A stretch of DNA of 64,000 bases, taken from the NCBI RefSeq assembly GCF_011801145.1, contig NZ_CP046172.1:9548001-9612000 (forward strand), read 5' to 3'. This DNA comes from Nocardia arthritidis. GTDB lineage: Bacteria; Actinomycetota; Actinomycetes; Mycobacteriales; Mycobacteriaceae. Positions 25,429 to 32,899 of the stretch are shown here, piece by piece (positions within the stretch are counted from its first letter, which is position 1; each line of letters begins with the position of its first letter). The notes under the pieces were generated by a model. The model saw only the letters and a list, made by a program, of their open reading frames with translations. It was not told the DNA's origin and did no database searches. The translations under genes were made by a program, and so were the position numbers.

Positions 25429-25886
25429 TGTTGCTCACCTTCATGGCTAGGCACCACGCGTACACCGATCACGGCATATGCGGGCGGCTTGGTTAGATAT
25501 TGTTGCCCACGTACAAACGCGGCTATCTCATCTCGGAAGTACCCGAGGACATCTCGATTGCATCTCTGGCATAAGAGGCCGCGTATCCGGCCGGTCGCAT
25601 GACAATGGTCTACCGAAAGCTTCTTACGGTCTCGCGCCCTGGGCCGGTCGCATATATAGCACTTGCCTTCCTGGGCTTCATAGAGTTGCCAGTACTCATC
25701 CGAGCTTAGGTCGTAGGTTTCCCGGAGGTGCTTCTCCCACAAGTAATCCCGTCGGCTTGTTCTTCGTGCTCGCCGGTGCGTGGCGCACAGGGACGGCTTA
25801 CCGGAGACTTTCCGTTTGTTTGCAATCCCTTCCTTGGCGCAATCTATGCACCGTGGCTGGCTGATCTTGGCTGGTTTCAGCAACAC
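25425..25886 (-). CDS. Recombination endonuclease VII
   Basis: The 153-residue protein has four zinc-ligand Cys (RCIDCAKEG region and CYICDR / LCQRCN) and the endonuclease VII signature LSVDHCHATGRIRGLLCQRCN. T4 gp49 and its actinophage relatives resolve branched DNA before packaging. The Asp/His cluster is intact. It heads a coupled set with the 24778 gene. A stoperator lies just upstream (25893). Confidence 0.88.
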   Translation of the reverse strand: MLLKPAKISQPRCIDCAKEGIANKRKVSGKPSLCATHRRARRTSRRDYLWEKHLRETYDLSSDEYWQLYEAQEGKCYICDRPRARDRKKLSVDHCHATGRIRGLLCQRCNRDVLGYFRDEIAAFVRGQQYLTKPPAYAVIGVRVVPSHEGEQH

Positions 25887-25892
25887 ACCTCA

Positions 25893-25905
25893 GTTATCTG
25901 TCAAC
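25893..25905 (+). promoter_or_regulatory. Stoperator
   Basis: Exact GTTATCTGTCAAC, 7 bases upstream of the endonuclease VII ATG and 3 bases past the stop of the ATPase gene. Confidence 0.88.
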
Positions 25906-25907
25906 TT

Positions 25908-26717
25908 TCACAGGCCGGAAAGATCGCGAATTGTCATCGTGTCTCCGATGAATTCGAGTTCCGCGAAGTCTCCTCCAGATGGGTCCGCCCGACCACCCCG
26001 GTTCTTGACCGTGCTAACGCACAACATATCCGGTCCGAACTCAGCTGTCCGCCTGTGAAGCGTGAGAACCATTTCAGGCACTCGGGTAATCTGCCCCTTG
26101 ACTCCACTCAAAGGGATCGGTTTATGCGCGTCGTTGTATCCGCCGGTCACATGATGAAGCCCGAACACACACGCATCCGTCTGCCTGCCCATCGTGTGTA
26201 GATAGTCCATTAGCGATTCAAGCCCGGTAAACGGGTCTCCATCGGTCTCGGTATCAGTCCGAACGTTTGTCACGTTATCGACGACTACGAGGCTCGGGAA
26301 ATCGCCGTATACCTCGTCGTACGCCAGCATTGTTCTCTCGATAGTGTCGAGATCGGGACTGGCATCATAGATTAGCCGGACCGGTATCTCTGCAAGTCTT
26401 TGCTCTGTATCAGCGTCCAGCTTGCCATCCAAGACGGCCCGGCCACTGTCTTCGAGCCGCCATCCGGTGAGACACGATACCGAGCGTGTGAGCTGAGTGA
26501 ACGCATCACTATCCGCCGAGATGTACAGCGCCGGAACCTTGGCCTTCAACACGTAATTGAGCGTGAATGCTGATTTTCCCGTTCCGGGACCAGCGCAGAT
26601 CAGGCACAGTTGCCCTCGGAGGAATCTGGCCCCTTTGGACTCTAGGGCCTGCCAGACAACCGGTAGCGGTTCGCCAGCTGCTCCACGGATTCGAGCTGAT
26701 TGATTGAGCGTATACAG
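25908..26717 (-). CDS. RecA/DnaB-like AAA ATPase (replicative helicase candidate), CTG start
   Basis: The frame encodes a Walker A (AGPGTGKSAF) upstream of an ATG at 26552 that an automatic caller would choose, so the true gene must start earlier. Between the in-frame TAG at 26718-26720 and Walker A there is no ATG, GTG or TTG. The first codon after the TAG is CTG (26715-26717), with AGGAG eight bases upstream. From there the product is 269 residues with Walker B (SLVVVDNV), HHVTGG and a C-terminal beta region, as in AAA_25/DnaB-like phage helicases. Either CTG initiates or a base is wrong. It follows a DinD-like gene and precedes endonuclease VII. Confidence 0.75.
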   Translation of the reverse strand: MYTLNQSARIRGAAGEPLPVVWQALESKGARFLRGQLCLICAGPGTGKSAFTLNYVLKAKVPALYISADSDAFTQLTRSVSCLTGWRLEDSGRAVLDGKLDADTEQRLAEIPVRLIYDASPDLDTIERTMLAYDEVYGDFPSLVVVDNVTNVRTDTETDGDPFTGLESLMDYLHTMGRQTDACVFGLHHVTGGYNDAHKPIPLSGVKGQITRVPEMVLTLHRRTAEFGPDMLCVSTVKNRGGRADPSGGDFAELEFIGDTMTIRDLSGL

Positions 26718-26728
26718 CTACTCGACTC

Positions 26729-27514
26729 CTAGCCTTGAGCACGCTTATGAATCTCGCGCACAAGCCGATCCTTACCTTTGGGCGTGATATAGCCGGTAGC
26801 TCGAAAGCTTCCTAGCTGGTATTCATACGGCTCACAGGTCATGTATGCCAACCGCCGCGCGTACGCCGTCGGGTTGTTCGCGTGCTTCTCGATCCATCCG
26901 AGTTCCCGCATCAGTTCCCGGAGATCTGTGTCCCGCATACCGAGGAGACGCGCGGTCTCGCGAAACTTCTTGTCTTCGGGCTCCGTCACGAGCCGCTTAC
27001 CTTGTTCGGTGTACGGCTCGTCTTCTTCCACCTTGGCCGCCAGCTCGACCGTCCGAGCCTCCGCCAGCTCCGCCCGCTCATACTGGTTCGCCGCCTCCCG
27101 AAGTGCCTCCGCGTAGTTCTGGGGAACCGCAGGCCGAACCGGCCGAGTCTCAGCCTCCCGGGTGCGGATAGCAAAATATGCCTGTGCGGCAGCAACCTGC
27201 GGCTTGTTCGGATCGCCGTTCATGGCGACCAGATACGCGGCGAACCGTGACAGTTCGTAGTCCTCCTGCACGGGGCCACGTCTGCCGGATACTTTTGTCG
27301 ATCGACAAAAGTTGCTACTGACGGCGATGTTTTGGTTAGCGGCTGCTTGCATTGCCCGCTTCAAAGGCTTCATGAACTCGTGCCATCGGCCATACGCCAT
27401 GATCGGCATGAGCTCTCGGCCCGACCAGTACTCCGAGCCGTCCGGCCGAACTCGCTGGAGATCATCGAACGGGCTTGCTTTGTCGGTGCCCTCGACGGGC
27501 ATGATTGCTGTCAT
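26729..27514 (-). CDS. DinD/BRO-like antirepressor-type protein
   Basis: The N-terminal ~115 residues of this 261-residue protein (EYWSGRELMPIMAYGRWHEF, then ISSNF-like AVSSNFCRSTKVSGRRGPVQEDYELSRFAAYLVAMNGD) match the DinD / phage antirepressor N-domain. Residues about 185-250 (FRETARLLGMRDTDLRELMRELGWI, YQLGSFRATGYITPKG) match the KilAC/ANT-type C-domain. These proteins modulate phage repressors or respond to DNA damage. Placement among replication genes in the leftward operon suggests early lytic expression. Confidence 0.75.
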   Translation of the reverse strand: MTAIMPVEGTDKASPFDDLQRVRPDGSEYWSGRELMPIMAYGRWHEFMKPLKRAMQAAANQNIAVSSNFCRSTKVSGRRGPVQEDYELSRFAAYLVAMNGDPNKPQVAAAQAYFAIRTREAETRPVRPAVPQNYAEALREAANQYERAELAEARTVELAAKVEEDEPYTEQGKRLVTEPEDKKFRETARLLGMRDTDLRELMRELGWIEKHANNPTAYARRLAYMTCEPYEYQLGSFRATGYITPKGKDRLVREIHKRAQG

Positions 27515-27523
27515 TGCTATCTT

Positions 27524-27640
27524 TCAGAATTCGGTGTGTGGAATGTATTCCCATGAGCGGTCAGAAAACAGCACCAACGCCAACGATTCACCGGTCACGG
27601 CTACATCGGCGTCCCATTGGACATAGATCGTGGTTCGCAT
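27524..27640 (-). CDS. 38-residue unknown peptide
   Basis: Short gene (MRTTIYVQWDADVAVTGESL, ending YIPHTEF) with AGGG five bases upstream of the ATG. It lies between the Cas4-type and DinD-like genes, and the stoperator variant at 27652 is just upstream. No family recognised. Confidence 0.5.
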   Translation of the reverse strand: MRTTIYVQWDADVAVTGESLALVLFSDRSWEYIPHTEF

Positions 27641-27651
27641 TGCACCCTAAC

Positions 27652-27664
27652 GTTATCCGTCAAC
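27652..27664 (+). promoter_or_regulatory. Stoperator variant
   Basis: GTTATCCGTCAAC, one mismatch to the 13-mer consensus, in the gap between the Cas4-type gene and the 38-residue gene. Confidence 0.75.
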
Positions 27665-27670
27665 TTTTGG

Positions 27671-28465
27671 TTATAAAGAAAACTCGCACGACATCGAGAC
27701 CGAGCAGAATCGACACTTTGACGGCTCCGGGTCCGGGTCGAAGCGCTCTGACTGGATGTTGTCGGCTAGAGCGTGGAACTCTTCGGCTACCCGCTCTTTG
27801 GTCCAGTCGCTGAGGTCTTGCGCGATGGTCGGCTTACCGGTCCGGCCCATCCAATAGTCCCCCTCCGAGACTTCCACACCGTAGGCATCCTCTACCGCTA
27901 CTTTGTAGGTGCCTAGCTGGAACAGATCACCCGGAGTGTTACCGGTCTTGTTGTCGCGAACGAACAGATAATCTTGCTTGACGTTGCGCATGACTGCGTC
28001 GATATAGCCCTTGATCATCACACCATCCAGATCAAGATCGAACTCCATTTCGATACCCGGGGTACCATCCTCGGATACCCAGACAACCTCATGCGGATGC
28101 GCTTCATACCATGCCTGGTACTTCTCTGTCTGCTCTAGCCCAATCAAAAAACGACGCTCAATGTCTTGAGCGCCGCGATACGGTCCGGAACCGAACCAGT
28201 GTGTGAAATTAGGAGTGTCTTTCGTGTATTTGGCGATTTCGTCGGCGTACGACTGCCGATAGGTCTCCTTCATGTCTTCTACGGGGAGCGTACGCCCCGA
28301 CCTTTCGTACGCCTCCGCTGCCGCGTGAACGGCCGTGCCTTGTGCTAACCATGCCGCCGGTCTCTGCCAGGCTTTCTCAACCTTTTCGAGATACCATGCT
28401 CGCGGACATTTCTGATAGGTCTTGTATTGAGATACGCTCAGGCGAATCTCGTCGGTTGTTTCGAT
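27671..28465 (-). CDS. Cas4-family PD-(D/E)XK exonuclease, non-canonical start
   Basis: Core motifs: QGTAVHAAAE (His), FDLDLDGVMIKGYIDAV (Asp), LFVRDNKTG (D-x-K) and a C-terminal Cys cluster CRFCSVSMSCEF. Cluster A phages carry a close relative. The ATG at 28273 would delete the conserved start (RLSVSQYKTYQKCPRAWYLE, GTAVH), so translation must begin upstream. From an in-frame TAG near 28471 to 28273 there is no ATG, GTG or TTG. ATC at 28463-28465 with AGAAGGA six bases upstream is the best site (264 residues). It overlaps the 28438 gene by 28 bases. Role: 5'-3' DNA end processing in recombination. Confidence 0.8.
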   Translation of the reverse strand: METTDEIRLSVSQYKTYQKCPRAWYLEKVEKAWQRPAAWLAQGTAVHAAAEAYERSGRTLPVEDMKETYRQSYADEIAKYTKDTPNFTHWFGSGPYRGAQDIERRFLIGLEQTEKYQAWYEAHPHEVVWVSEDGTPGIEMEFDLDLDGVMIKGYIDAVMRNVKQDYLFVRDNKTGNTPGDLFQLGTYKVAVEDAYGVEVSEGDYWMGRTGKPTIAQDLSDWTKERVAEEFHALADNIQSERFDPDPEPSKCRFCSVSMSCEFSL

Positions 28466-28740
28466 GGGCTATCCTTCTGGCCGAAGATCGCATAGGTGGT
28501 TTCGACCGCCCGAAAGTGGAACATACTCTCGTCGTCTTGCTCAACCTCTGCGATCTTCAAGTTCTCGTGTTGCTCCAGAAATTCCGCAACTGGGCGATAG
28601 ACGGGTTGGTGAGGCTTGAGCTTCACCGAGGCGTAAACCACGAGACACAGCTGTTCGGCGAGCACTGTTGTGTGTGCAAGCAGAATCGTTGGTGACACAA
28701 CTAAGAAGTGGTGTTGAGAAGCTGCTATCGCGGTTAACAA
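28438..28740 (-). CDS. Small unknown protein upstream of Cas4-type gene
   Basis: 100 residues from TTG 28740, which has AAGGGGA upstream; GTG at 28665 is an alternative. The C-terminal half (YRPVAEFLEQHENLKIAEVEQDDESMFHFRAVETTYAIFG) is hydrophilic and well formed. The N-terminal extension is hydrophobic and less certain. It follows the repressor gene after 17 bases. Confidence 0.5.
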   Translation of the reverse strand: MLTAIAASQHHFLVVSPTILLAHTTVLAEQLCLVVYASVKLKPHQPVYRPVAEFLEQHENLKIAEVEQDDESMFHFRAVETTYAIFGQKDSPSKQPTRFA

Positions 28741-28757
28741 AATATCCCCTTAAATCC

Positions 28758-29264
28758 CTACGGTCCTTCGCCGGGATCAGGCAAAACCCAGATTGTGTAG
28801 CTCTCCGGTGACATCTGGGTATAGCCGTTCACCCGAATCAACAAATCTCCGTCCTCTTCTTGACGAGGACGATAGGCGAATCCTCCCCCGGGGCTCACAC
28901 CGTCGATCGCTGGTATTTCCGGGTCGAATTCGAGCACAACATTGTTCTCTCGCAGGTACCGGTGCCACCAACGAAGGCGGTCCAGCTTGTAGCCCTGCAT
29001 ACCTTTACCGCCGGTCGCCATCCATTCCCCATGGTCGCGCATCCTCTTGTACGGTGATGATTCGCGAAAGTGTCGAGGAACTTCTTTCCATGGGAAATGT
29101 TGGCCGACCGTTTGGCGTGGTGTTTGCGAGCCTCCGTGAAGTCTGACAACTTTAGAGACCGCTTGCTTTGTGACGCCCTTGATCTTTGCTATCTGCGTGT
29201 ATGTCAGCCCCTTGTTGTGGAGATCTTCAATTTCAGCGAACGAAAGTAGCGGCTTGCGGCCCAT
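28758..29264 (-). CDS. rep: Cluster A-type immunity repressor (L5 gp71-like)
   Basis: This 168-residue protein has an N-terminal HTH (LSFAEIEDLHNKGLTYTQIAKIKGVTKQAVSKVVRLHGG), then the block specific to mycobacteriophage L5/cluster A repressors: FPWKEVPRHFRESSPYKRMRDHGEWM, LRWWHRYLRENNVVLEFDPEI, GGGFAYRPRQEEDGDLLIRVNGYTQM. It would maintain lysogeny by binding an operator at the early promoter and stoperators that block elongation. Assignment rests on recall of L5 gp71 and is strong. The ATG at 29264 has GGAAGGGG upstream. Two divergent stoperator-like sites lie 35-75 bases upstream, suggesting autoregulation. Confidence 0.93.
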   Translation of the reverse strand: MGRKPLLSFAEIEDLHNKGLTYTQIAKIKGVTKQAVSKVVRLHGGSQTPRQTVGQHFPWKEVPRHFRESSPYKRMRDHGEWMATGGKGMQGYKLDRLRWWHRYLRENNVVLEFDPEIPAIDGVSPGGGFAYRPRQEEDGDLLIRVNGYTQMSPESYTIWVLPDPGEGP

Positions 29265-29298
29265 CGGCTAGGCCCCTTCCAAGTTCCGGGGTGTCAAT

Positions 29299-29311
29299 GT
29301 TTACAGATAAC
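29299..29311 (-). promoter_or_regulatory. Stoperator variant in repressor leader
   Basis: The reverse strand reads GTTATCTGTAAAC (one mismatch). This is the only well-matched site in the opposite orientation. It lies 35 bases upstream of the repressor ATG. Confidence 0.65.
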
Positions 29312-29326
29312 GATGACACCCAGAAC

Positions 29327-29339
29327 GTTAGCAGTCAAC
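29327..29339 (+). promoter_or_regulatory. Weak stoperator-like site in repressor leader
   Basis: GTTAGCAGTCAAC, two mismatches, paired with the site at 29299 and in the usual orientation. Confidence 0.5.
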
Positions 29340-30359
29340 TTTGTGGGCGCACCCTGGACGGCTCGGAAGCTATGTACAGAATTAACGAATTCTAAGCAAT
29401 CGCTTGCTTTAAATAGGTTTAGCCCCAGGTCAACGATGGGTTGACACGACAATCAATGCGGGTTGCTCGTGAGAATGGCCAATCCGGCGAGTCGCCGTCA
29501 AGCTGCGGCTAGTGATCATGCTCTCTCCCCTGGTAAATACCTTGCGGTCTAGACCGGACATTAGCCCGCTAGTCCTTCCATATTGAAGTACGAGACCAAA
29601 CCGTTACCACCGAGCGGGTTTAATGCCCGCTTGCATGGTTTCGCGTCCATCTCGGCGCGGCTTGGTGTCGATAGAAACATGCAATCGCCCCCGTTCAACC
29701 CCTGATTTCGAACGTTCGTTCGATTCGCCTAGGCTAGCTGAAGGCCAGGGTTCCGGCAAGAATCTTCCGATCGTGGCGAGCTGCCCGGACTGCTGCCGGT
29801 CTCGGCCGGCGCCCGATGAACGCCTAGCGAGCCGGACCCAGACCGGAAGTGTGGTGGTACGACCAACGATGCCCTCGAACATAGCGGCGCTTCTTTCCGG
29901 CGCAATATCATTCGATGCCGGAGGGCCTACGCGTGGCTTCTGCCGAACGCGGCACAGGGGCGTTCCGATCATCCCGCCCACCGCCGACTCTTCGGCTGTG
30001 AAAAGGACTGAGCGGCGGGTGCTAAGCGATGAGAGCACAGCTATGGCGCTGTTGGAAGGATCACCTAAGCGAGCGGTGTTTGTCAAAAACGCTGGTGAAT
30101 GACGGCTGTCCGCACGCTTGACTTCGGTCAGCATGTCAGCGCACAGGCGATTGCGCCACGTATGGAACGTTCCAGCACAGATAACTGCCGGGAGTGTTGC
30201 GGAATAGTTTTTAGGCATGGCGCGACCTTTCGTACCCGTCTTCCCAGACGAGTTCTAGGTATCGCGCGCTTGTTGCTGTCCGCACGCAGAGTGATCTTGC
30301 ATCCCGGATGCTGCCATGGGAACGACCGGCCGTCAACTCGTCAAGTTCTGCCGGACAGC
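29340..30359. other. Unassigned ~1 kb upstream of the immunity repressor
   Basis: No gene can be called with confidence. A leftward frame (29604-30218, 204 codons) and a rightward frame (29623-30102, 159 codons) overlap almost completely in antiparallel register. Both are rich in Arg, Ser and Pro with no domain I recognise. A TTGACA hexamer at about 29442 faces right, and TTGCTT/TACATA-like elements near 29355-29400 face left toward the repressor. The region may be an untranslated leader, an RNA gene or foreign DNA. Confidence 0.4.
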
Positions 30360-30392
30360 GGGCGACGAGAGTAGGCGTTACTCCCGTCGCCC
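30360..30392. terminator. Hairpin after the 30436 gene
   Basis: GGGCGACG-A-GAGTA pairs with TACTC-C-CGTCGCCC (13 bp, one mismatch) around a 5-nt loop, downstream of the leftward gene ending at 30436. Confidence 0.6.
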
Positions 30393-30435
30393 TAGTCCCC
30401 ACGGTTGTCGTCGACGCGTACGCGTGGTCAGCCGC

Positions 30436-31155
30436 TCACTTCTTCGTCGGCTCTTCCTCTAGGACTGTTGCGAGATCTCCTAAGGCTTGGCACATGTAGA
30501 GATAAAGCGTTTCATGGTTAGCGCCTGGCTGTCCGAAGCCGATAAGCGCGTCTTTGATCCGTGTAACGCCACCCTTGAACCGCTCGGGCAGTCGTTTGGT
30601 CTCTATACCCTCCGCGATCAGCAAGGCTTTACGGGCGCGCTTGTTACCTGGCTTGGTGGCGTCCAGGTCGATATCGTCATCGAGGCTCGAATCCGACTCG
30701 GCCGATAATCCTTCCGATTCGCTCTTAGAAGCCCGATTATCGGCAGACCCGGTTGCCCTACCCTTGCGAGGTTCCGATGGCTTACGTGAAGCTTTGGGCG
30801 GGTTTATGTACTCGTCCCAATCAACCTCGGGGAGCGCGATAATGTCGCCCGGCATCACATGAGTTGCGTAGCCGTCTTGGATCGCGAGCGCCCAAGCGCG
30901 ACGGTACTTCCGCACCGAGTTCCGAGACTTCAGCCCGGCAAGCGCGAGCTTGGCGAACTCGTCTATCGACTTGGCTACTGGTGACTCTTGACCAGTAGAC
31001 CGACCGCCCGGCCGCCCCTCATAGGTGAAGGCAAACACTAGCGCCGCACGCTGCCACTCTGTAGCCGTGACAAGTTCACCTAAACCTTTGAGGTCCAACA
31101 CGGCCGACTCTATGTCATCAGGAATCCGCATCTCGTTGGCAGCTTCGATGTTCAT
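30436..31155 (-). CDS. Unknown 239-residue protein with acidic linker
   Basis: N-terminal half (RIPDDIESAVLDLKGLGELVTATEWQRAALVFAFTYEG, SIDEFAKLALAGLKSRNSVRKYRRAWALAIQDG) looks like an all-helical DNA-binding fold. A Ser/Glu/Asp-rich linker follows (about residues 130-170), then a C-terminal helix region (FKGGVTRIKDALIGFGQPGANHETLYLYMCQALGDLATVLE). No named family. It is the first gene after the stoperator at 31266 and is followed by a terminator, so it forms its own leftward unit. Confidence 0.65.
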   Translation of the reverse strand: MNIEAANEMRIPDDIESAVLDLKGLGELVTATEWQRAALVFAFTYEGRPGGRSTGQESPVAKSIDEFAKLALAGLKSRNSVRKYRRAWALAIQDGYATHVMPGDIIALPEVDWDEYINPPKASRKPSEPRKGRATGSADNRASKSESEGLSAESDSSLDDDIDLDATKPGNKRARKALLIAEGIETKRLPERFKGGVTRIKDALIGFGQPGANHETLYLYMCQALGDLATVLEEEPTKK

Positions 31156-31265
31156 AACTCGACTCTCTTTCTTGAGGTTGGTTGGGTCGTGTTATCAACA
31201 CCGGCCAGAGCATCCACCCGGCATAACCGGGCAATTCGTTCTGGCCGATGCAAACCACACGATGC

Positions 31266-31278
31266 GTTATCTGTCAAC
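31266..31278 (+). promoter_or_regulatory. Stoperator
   Basis: Exact GTTATCTGTCAAC between the 30436 gene and the hairpin at 31295. Confidence 0.88.
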
Positions 31279-31294
31279 TTATTGGTAGAAGATA

Positions 31295-31319
31295 AGCCCC
31301 CGGCTAGGGTCCGGGGGCT
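31295..31319. terminator. Hairpin with CTAGGGT loop
   Basis: AGCCCCCGG pairs with CCGGGGGCT (9 bp) around CTAGGGT, just after the 31327 gene. The stem and loop recur at 38417-38447. Confidence 0.8.
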
Positions 31320-31326
31320 CAACTGT

Positions 31327-31509
31327 CTAACCGACTACCGTCCAATAAGGTTCGTCAGCTTCGATCAGCCCGGGAACCTTGCAAACCCGGTAAGGCCCGT
31401 ACCGGCCCCCGAAGCTTCCCCGCACATGTCGGTCGTCGCGAGTGAGGCGTCCGACTTCCGTCAGAGCTGCGTCTAGATCGGAGTCTTGATGAGCGTTACG
31501 ACTCGACAT
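31327..31509 (-). CDS. Small unknown protein
   Basis: 60 residues from ATG 31509 (MSSRNAHQDSDLDAALTEVG, ending EADEPYWTVVG). The upstream extension of the frame to 31695 overlaps two short genes in another frame. It starts 2 bases after the stop of the 47-residue gene, so they are coupled. No family recognised. Confidence 0.55.
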   Translation of the reverse strand: MSSRNAHQDSDLDAALTEVGRLTRDDRHVRGSFGGRYGPYRVCKVPGLIEADEPYWTVVG

Positions 31510-31511
31510 GG

Positions 31512-31655
31512 TTATTCCGTCACTTCCTCTCCATATGCGGCCAGGATAGTTCGCGCAACTTCGGCGTCCTTGCTGTTCAGTGCGGACTGTTCGAGGACCA
31601 TCCGTGCCCAGCCAATCATGCCGTTGCGGTCCGGTGTGATATCTAAAGTCTCCAC
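31512..31655 (-). CDS. 47-residue unknown protein
   Basis: Starts at GTG 31655 with GGAGAG upstream (an in-frame ATG at 31667 is the alternative). Reads VETLDITPDRNGMIGWARMV and ends AAYGEEVTE. The predicted structure is amphipathic helix. Its GTG overlaps the stop of the 17-codon frame upstream by one base. Confidence 0.55.
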   Translation of the reverse strand: METLDITPDRNGMIGWARMVLEQSALNSKDAEVARTILAAYGEEVTE

Positions 31656-31708
31656 TAGTCTCTCCATTCGCAAGGAAGTCCCGGAATCGACACATATTCG
31701 TCGCTCAT
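31655..31708 (-). CDS. 17-residue leader-like peptide
   Basis: ATG preceded by GGGGGTAGGG encodes MSDEYVSIPGLPCEWRD, with the TAG overlapping the next GTG start (TAGTG). It could be a coupling leader or a coincidence. Confidence 0.3.
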   Translation of the reverse strand: MSDEYVSIPGLPCEWRD

Positions 31709-31714
31709 ACTGCC

Positions 31715-31909
31715 CTACCCCCGAAACTTCAACCTGAATTCGTCTTCAGGGTTAGCCTCACGCAAACGCTTAAGTGCATCTTCAGCGGCCCCCTTCCCCA
31801 TCTTGTCTCCGTCATAGAAGGAATCAACTCGATAGAAGGCACCGGGCACGATACTCCACTCACCACGCCCGTCGCGTCGTACTTCTATGAAATATTCCTG
31901 AGTAGTCAT
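31715..31909 (-). CDS. Small unknown protein
   Basis: 64 residues, MTTQEYFIEVRRDGRGEWS, ending DALKRLREANPEDEFRLKFRG. The fold appears alpha/beta and basic. It begins 29 bases downstream of the tRNA-Arg end and runs with the right-arm genes. Confidence 0.55.
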   Translation of the reverse strand: MTTQEYFIEVRRDGRGEWSIVPGAFYRVDSFYDGDKMGKGAAEDALKRLREANPEDEFRLKFRG

Positions 31910-31937
31910 TTTGATCTCCCTTGGTTGATTGCCGCTG

Positions 31938-32010
31938 TAGGTCTGCCGGGACTCGAACCCGGAACCCGCCGATTAGAAGTCGGCCGCTCTGCCAGTTGAG
32001 CTACAAACCC
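31938..32010 (-). tRNA. tRNA-Arg (anticodon TCT)
   Basis: 73-nt cloverleaf on the reverse strand: acceptor GGGTTTG/CAGACCT (two wobbles), D-arm with GCTCAACTGGCAGAGC, anticodon stem GCCGA/TCGGC with loop CTTCTAA, and T-arm CCGGGTTCGAGTCCCGG. The TCT anticodon reads AGA, a codon rare in GC-rich hosts. No encoded CCA is present. Confidence 0.92.
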
Positions 32011-32072
32011 GTCCATGACGCGCCTACTGTAACGCTTCCTAGGGCGCTTGAGCACTCGTCGCGTCGGCTGCC

Positions 32073-32213
32073 TCAGCGGCACCCAGCTTCGTCCGATCCG
32101 GTCCGTTCCCGAGCCTGGTCACTCGGACCCTGTTCCTTGCTCCCGTACACCTCACAGCACAGATCCATGAATGTCCCGGACCACACAATTGTCATCTCAT
32201 CCTTGTCAGTCAT
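32073..32213 (-). CDS. 46-residue unknown protein
   Basis: ATG 32213 with GAAAGGCGTGAGG upstream. Reads MTDKDEMTIVWSGTFMDLCC and ends GSDEAGCR. It lies between the tRNA genes and runs leftward. Confidence 0.5.
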   Translation of the reverse strand: MTDKDEMTIVWSGTFMDLCCEVYGSKEQGPSDQARERTGSDEAGCR

Positions 32214-32227
32214 CGCCTCACGCCTTT

Positions 32228-32380
32228 CTAGTAATCCATGCCATTAAAGAAGGACATCCGCCCGTTGGCGATCATATGCGCTGCAATCAGCACATCCGTC
32301 ATGCAATTCAGCTCGTTGTGGCTCATCGCCTCAACAAATTCCTTATAACTTATCTGCCCGTATTCCCATCGATCACGCAT
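32228..32380 (-). CDS. 50-residue unknown protein
   Basis: ATG 32380 with GAAGGAG optimally placed. Reads MRDRWEYGQISYKEFVEAMS and ends GRMSFFNGMDY. Helical, no family recognised. It overlaps no other gene and is followed after 14 bases by the 46-residue gene. Confidence 0.6.
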   Translation of the reverse strand: MRDRWEYGQISYKEFVEAMSHNELNCMTDVLIAAHMIANGRMSFFNGMDY

Positions 32381-32415
32381 TTCTAGCTCCTTCGAGATAT
32401 GTGCCGCGCTTTCCG

Positions 32416-32483
32416 TGGGCCTGCCCGGATTCGAACCGGGATCTACTCAACCGAAGCGCTATAACCACTTGAGCTGCAGACCC
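32416..32483 (-). tRNA. Degenerate or truncated tRNA
   Basis: Good acceptor stem GGGTCTG/CAGGCCC, T-arm CCCGGTTCGAATCCGGG and D-arm-like GCTCAAGTGGTTATAGC, but only 68 nt long. No anticodon stem of five pairs can be formed from the remaining 17 nt, so the isotype cannot be assigned. Either 4-6 bases are missing or it is a decayed gene. Confidence 0.5.
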
Positions 32484-32747
32484 TTTGCGATCCGATAACC
32501 TCTCTCGGACACGGGCCTAAGCCCGCTCGGATCTCAGCGCGCTGTCGTTTCGCCTCACCCTTACGGAACGGTATCGGGACAAGTCACCGAGGAACCGAAC
32601 TCGACGGGGGGAGTGTTTCCGCGCCGTTTCTGTATATCCGAACAAGCCTCTCCGCCTTTGGAGGATTTGCACCAGGTTCTCTGCGCCTTACGGGGCTCCC
32701 CTGGATCTTGCTGTTCGGTTGTTGGGTTCAACCCTAAATGGAATCGC

Positions 32748-32760
32748 GTTATCTGTCAAC
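32748..32760 (+). promoter_or_regulatory. Stoperator overlapping a leftward promoter
   Basis: Exact GTTATCTGTCAAC. The reverse strand gives TTGACA, a 17-nt spacer and TAGGGT (TANNNT-type -10), directed at the tRNA and small-gene cluster. Confidence 0.85.
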
Positions 32761-32899
32761 TTTGGATTTGAACTACACGGCTCGTAGTGTTGCTGCATTA
32801 GCTCTCTCACCCTAATAGATTCAGGGCTCCCGGCCGCTTGTCGGACTCCGTAGTTCCGATTCCCTTTGAAGTTGTGCCGTAAGCCTCGCACGGATAGAC

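Noticed and set aside
30173..30185. Additional stoperator (reverse strand GTTATCTGTGCTG)
   Set aside because: Only the first nine bases match and the TGTCAAC core is broken.
32688..32891. 67-codon leftward frame
   Set aside because: It contains a complete stoperator and part of a promoter, with no family resemblance.
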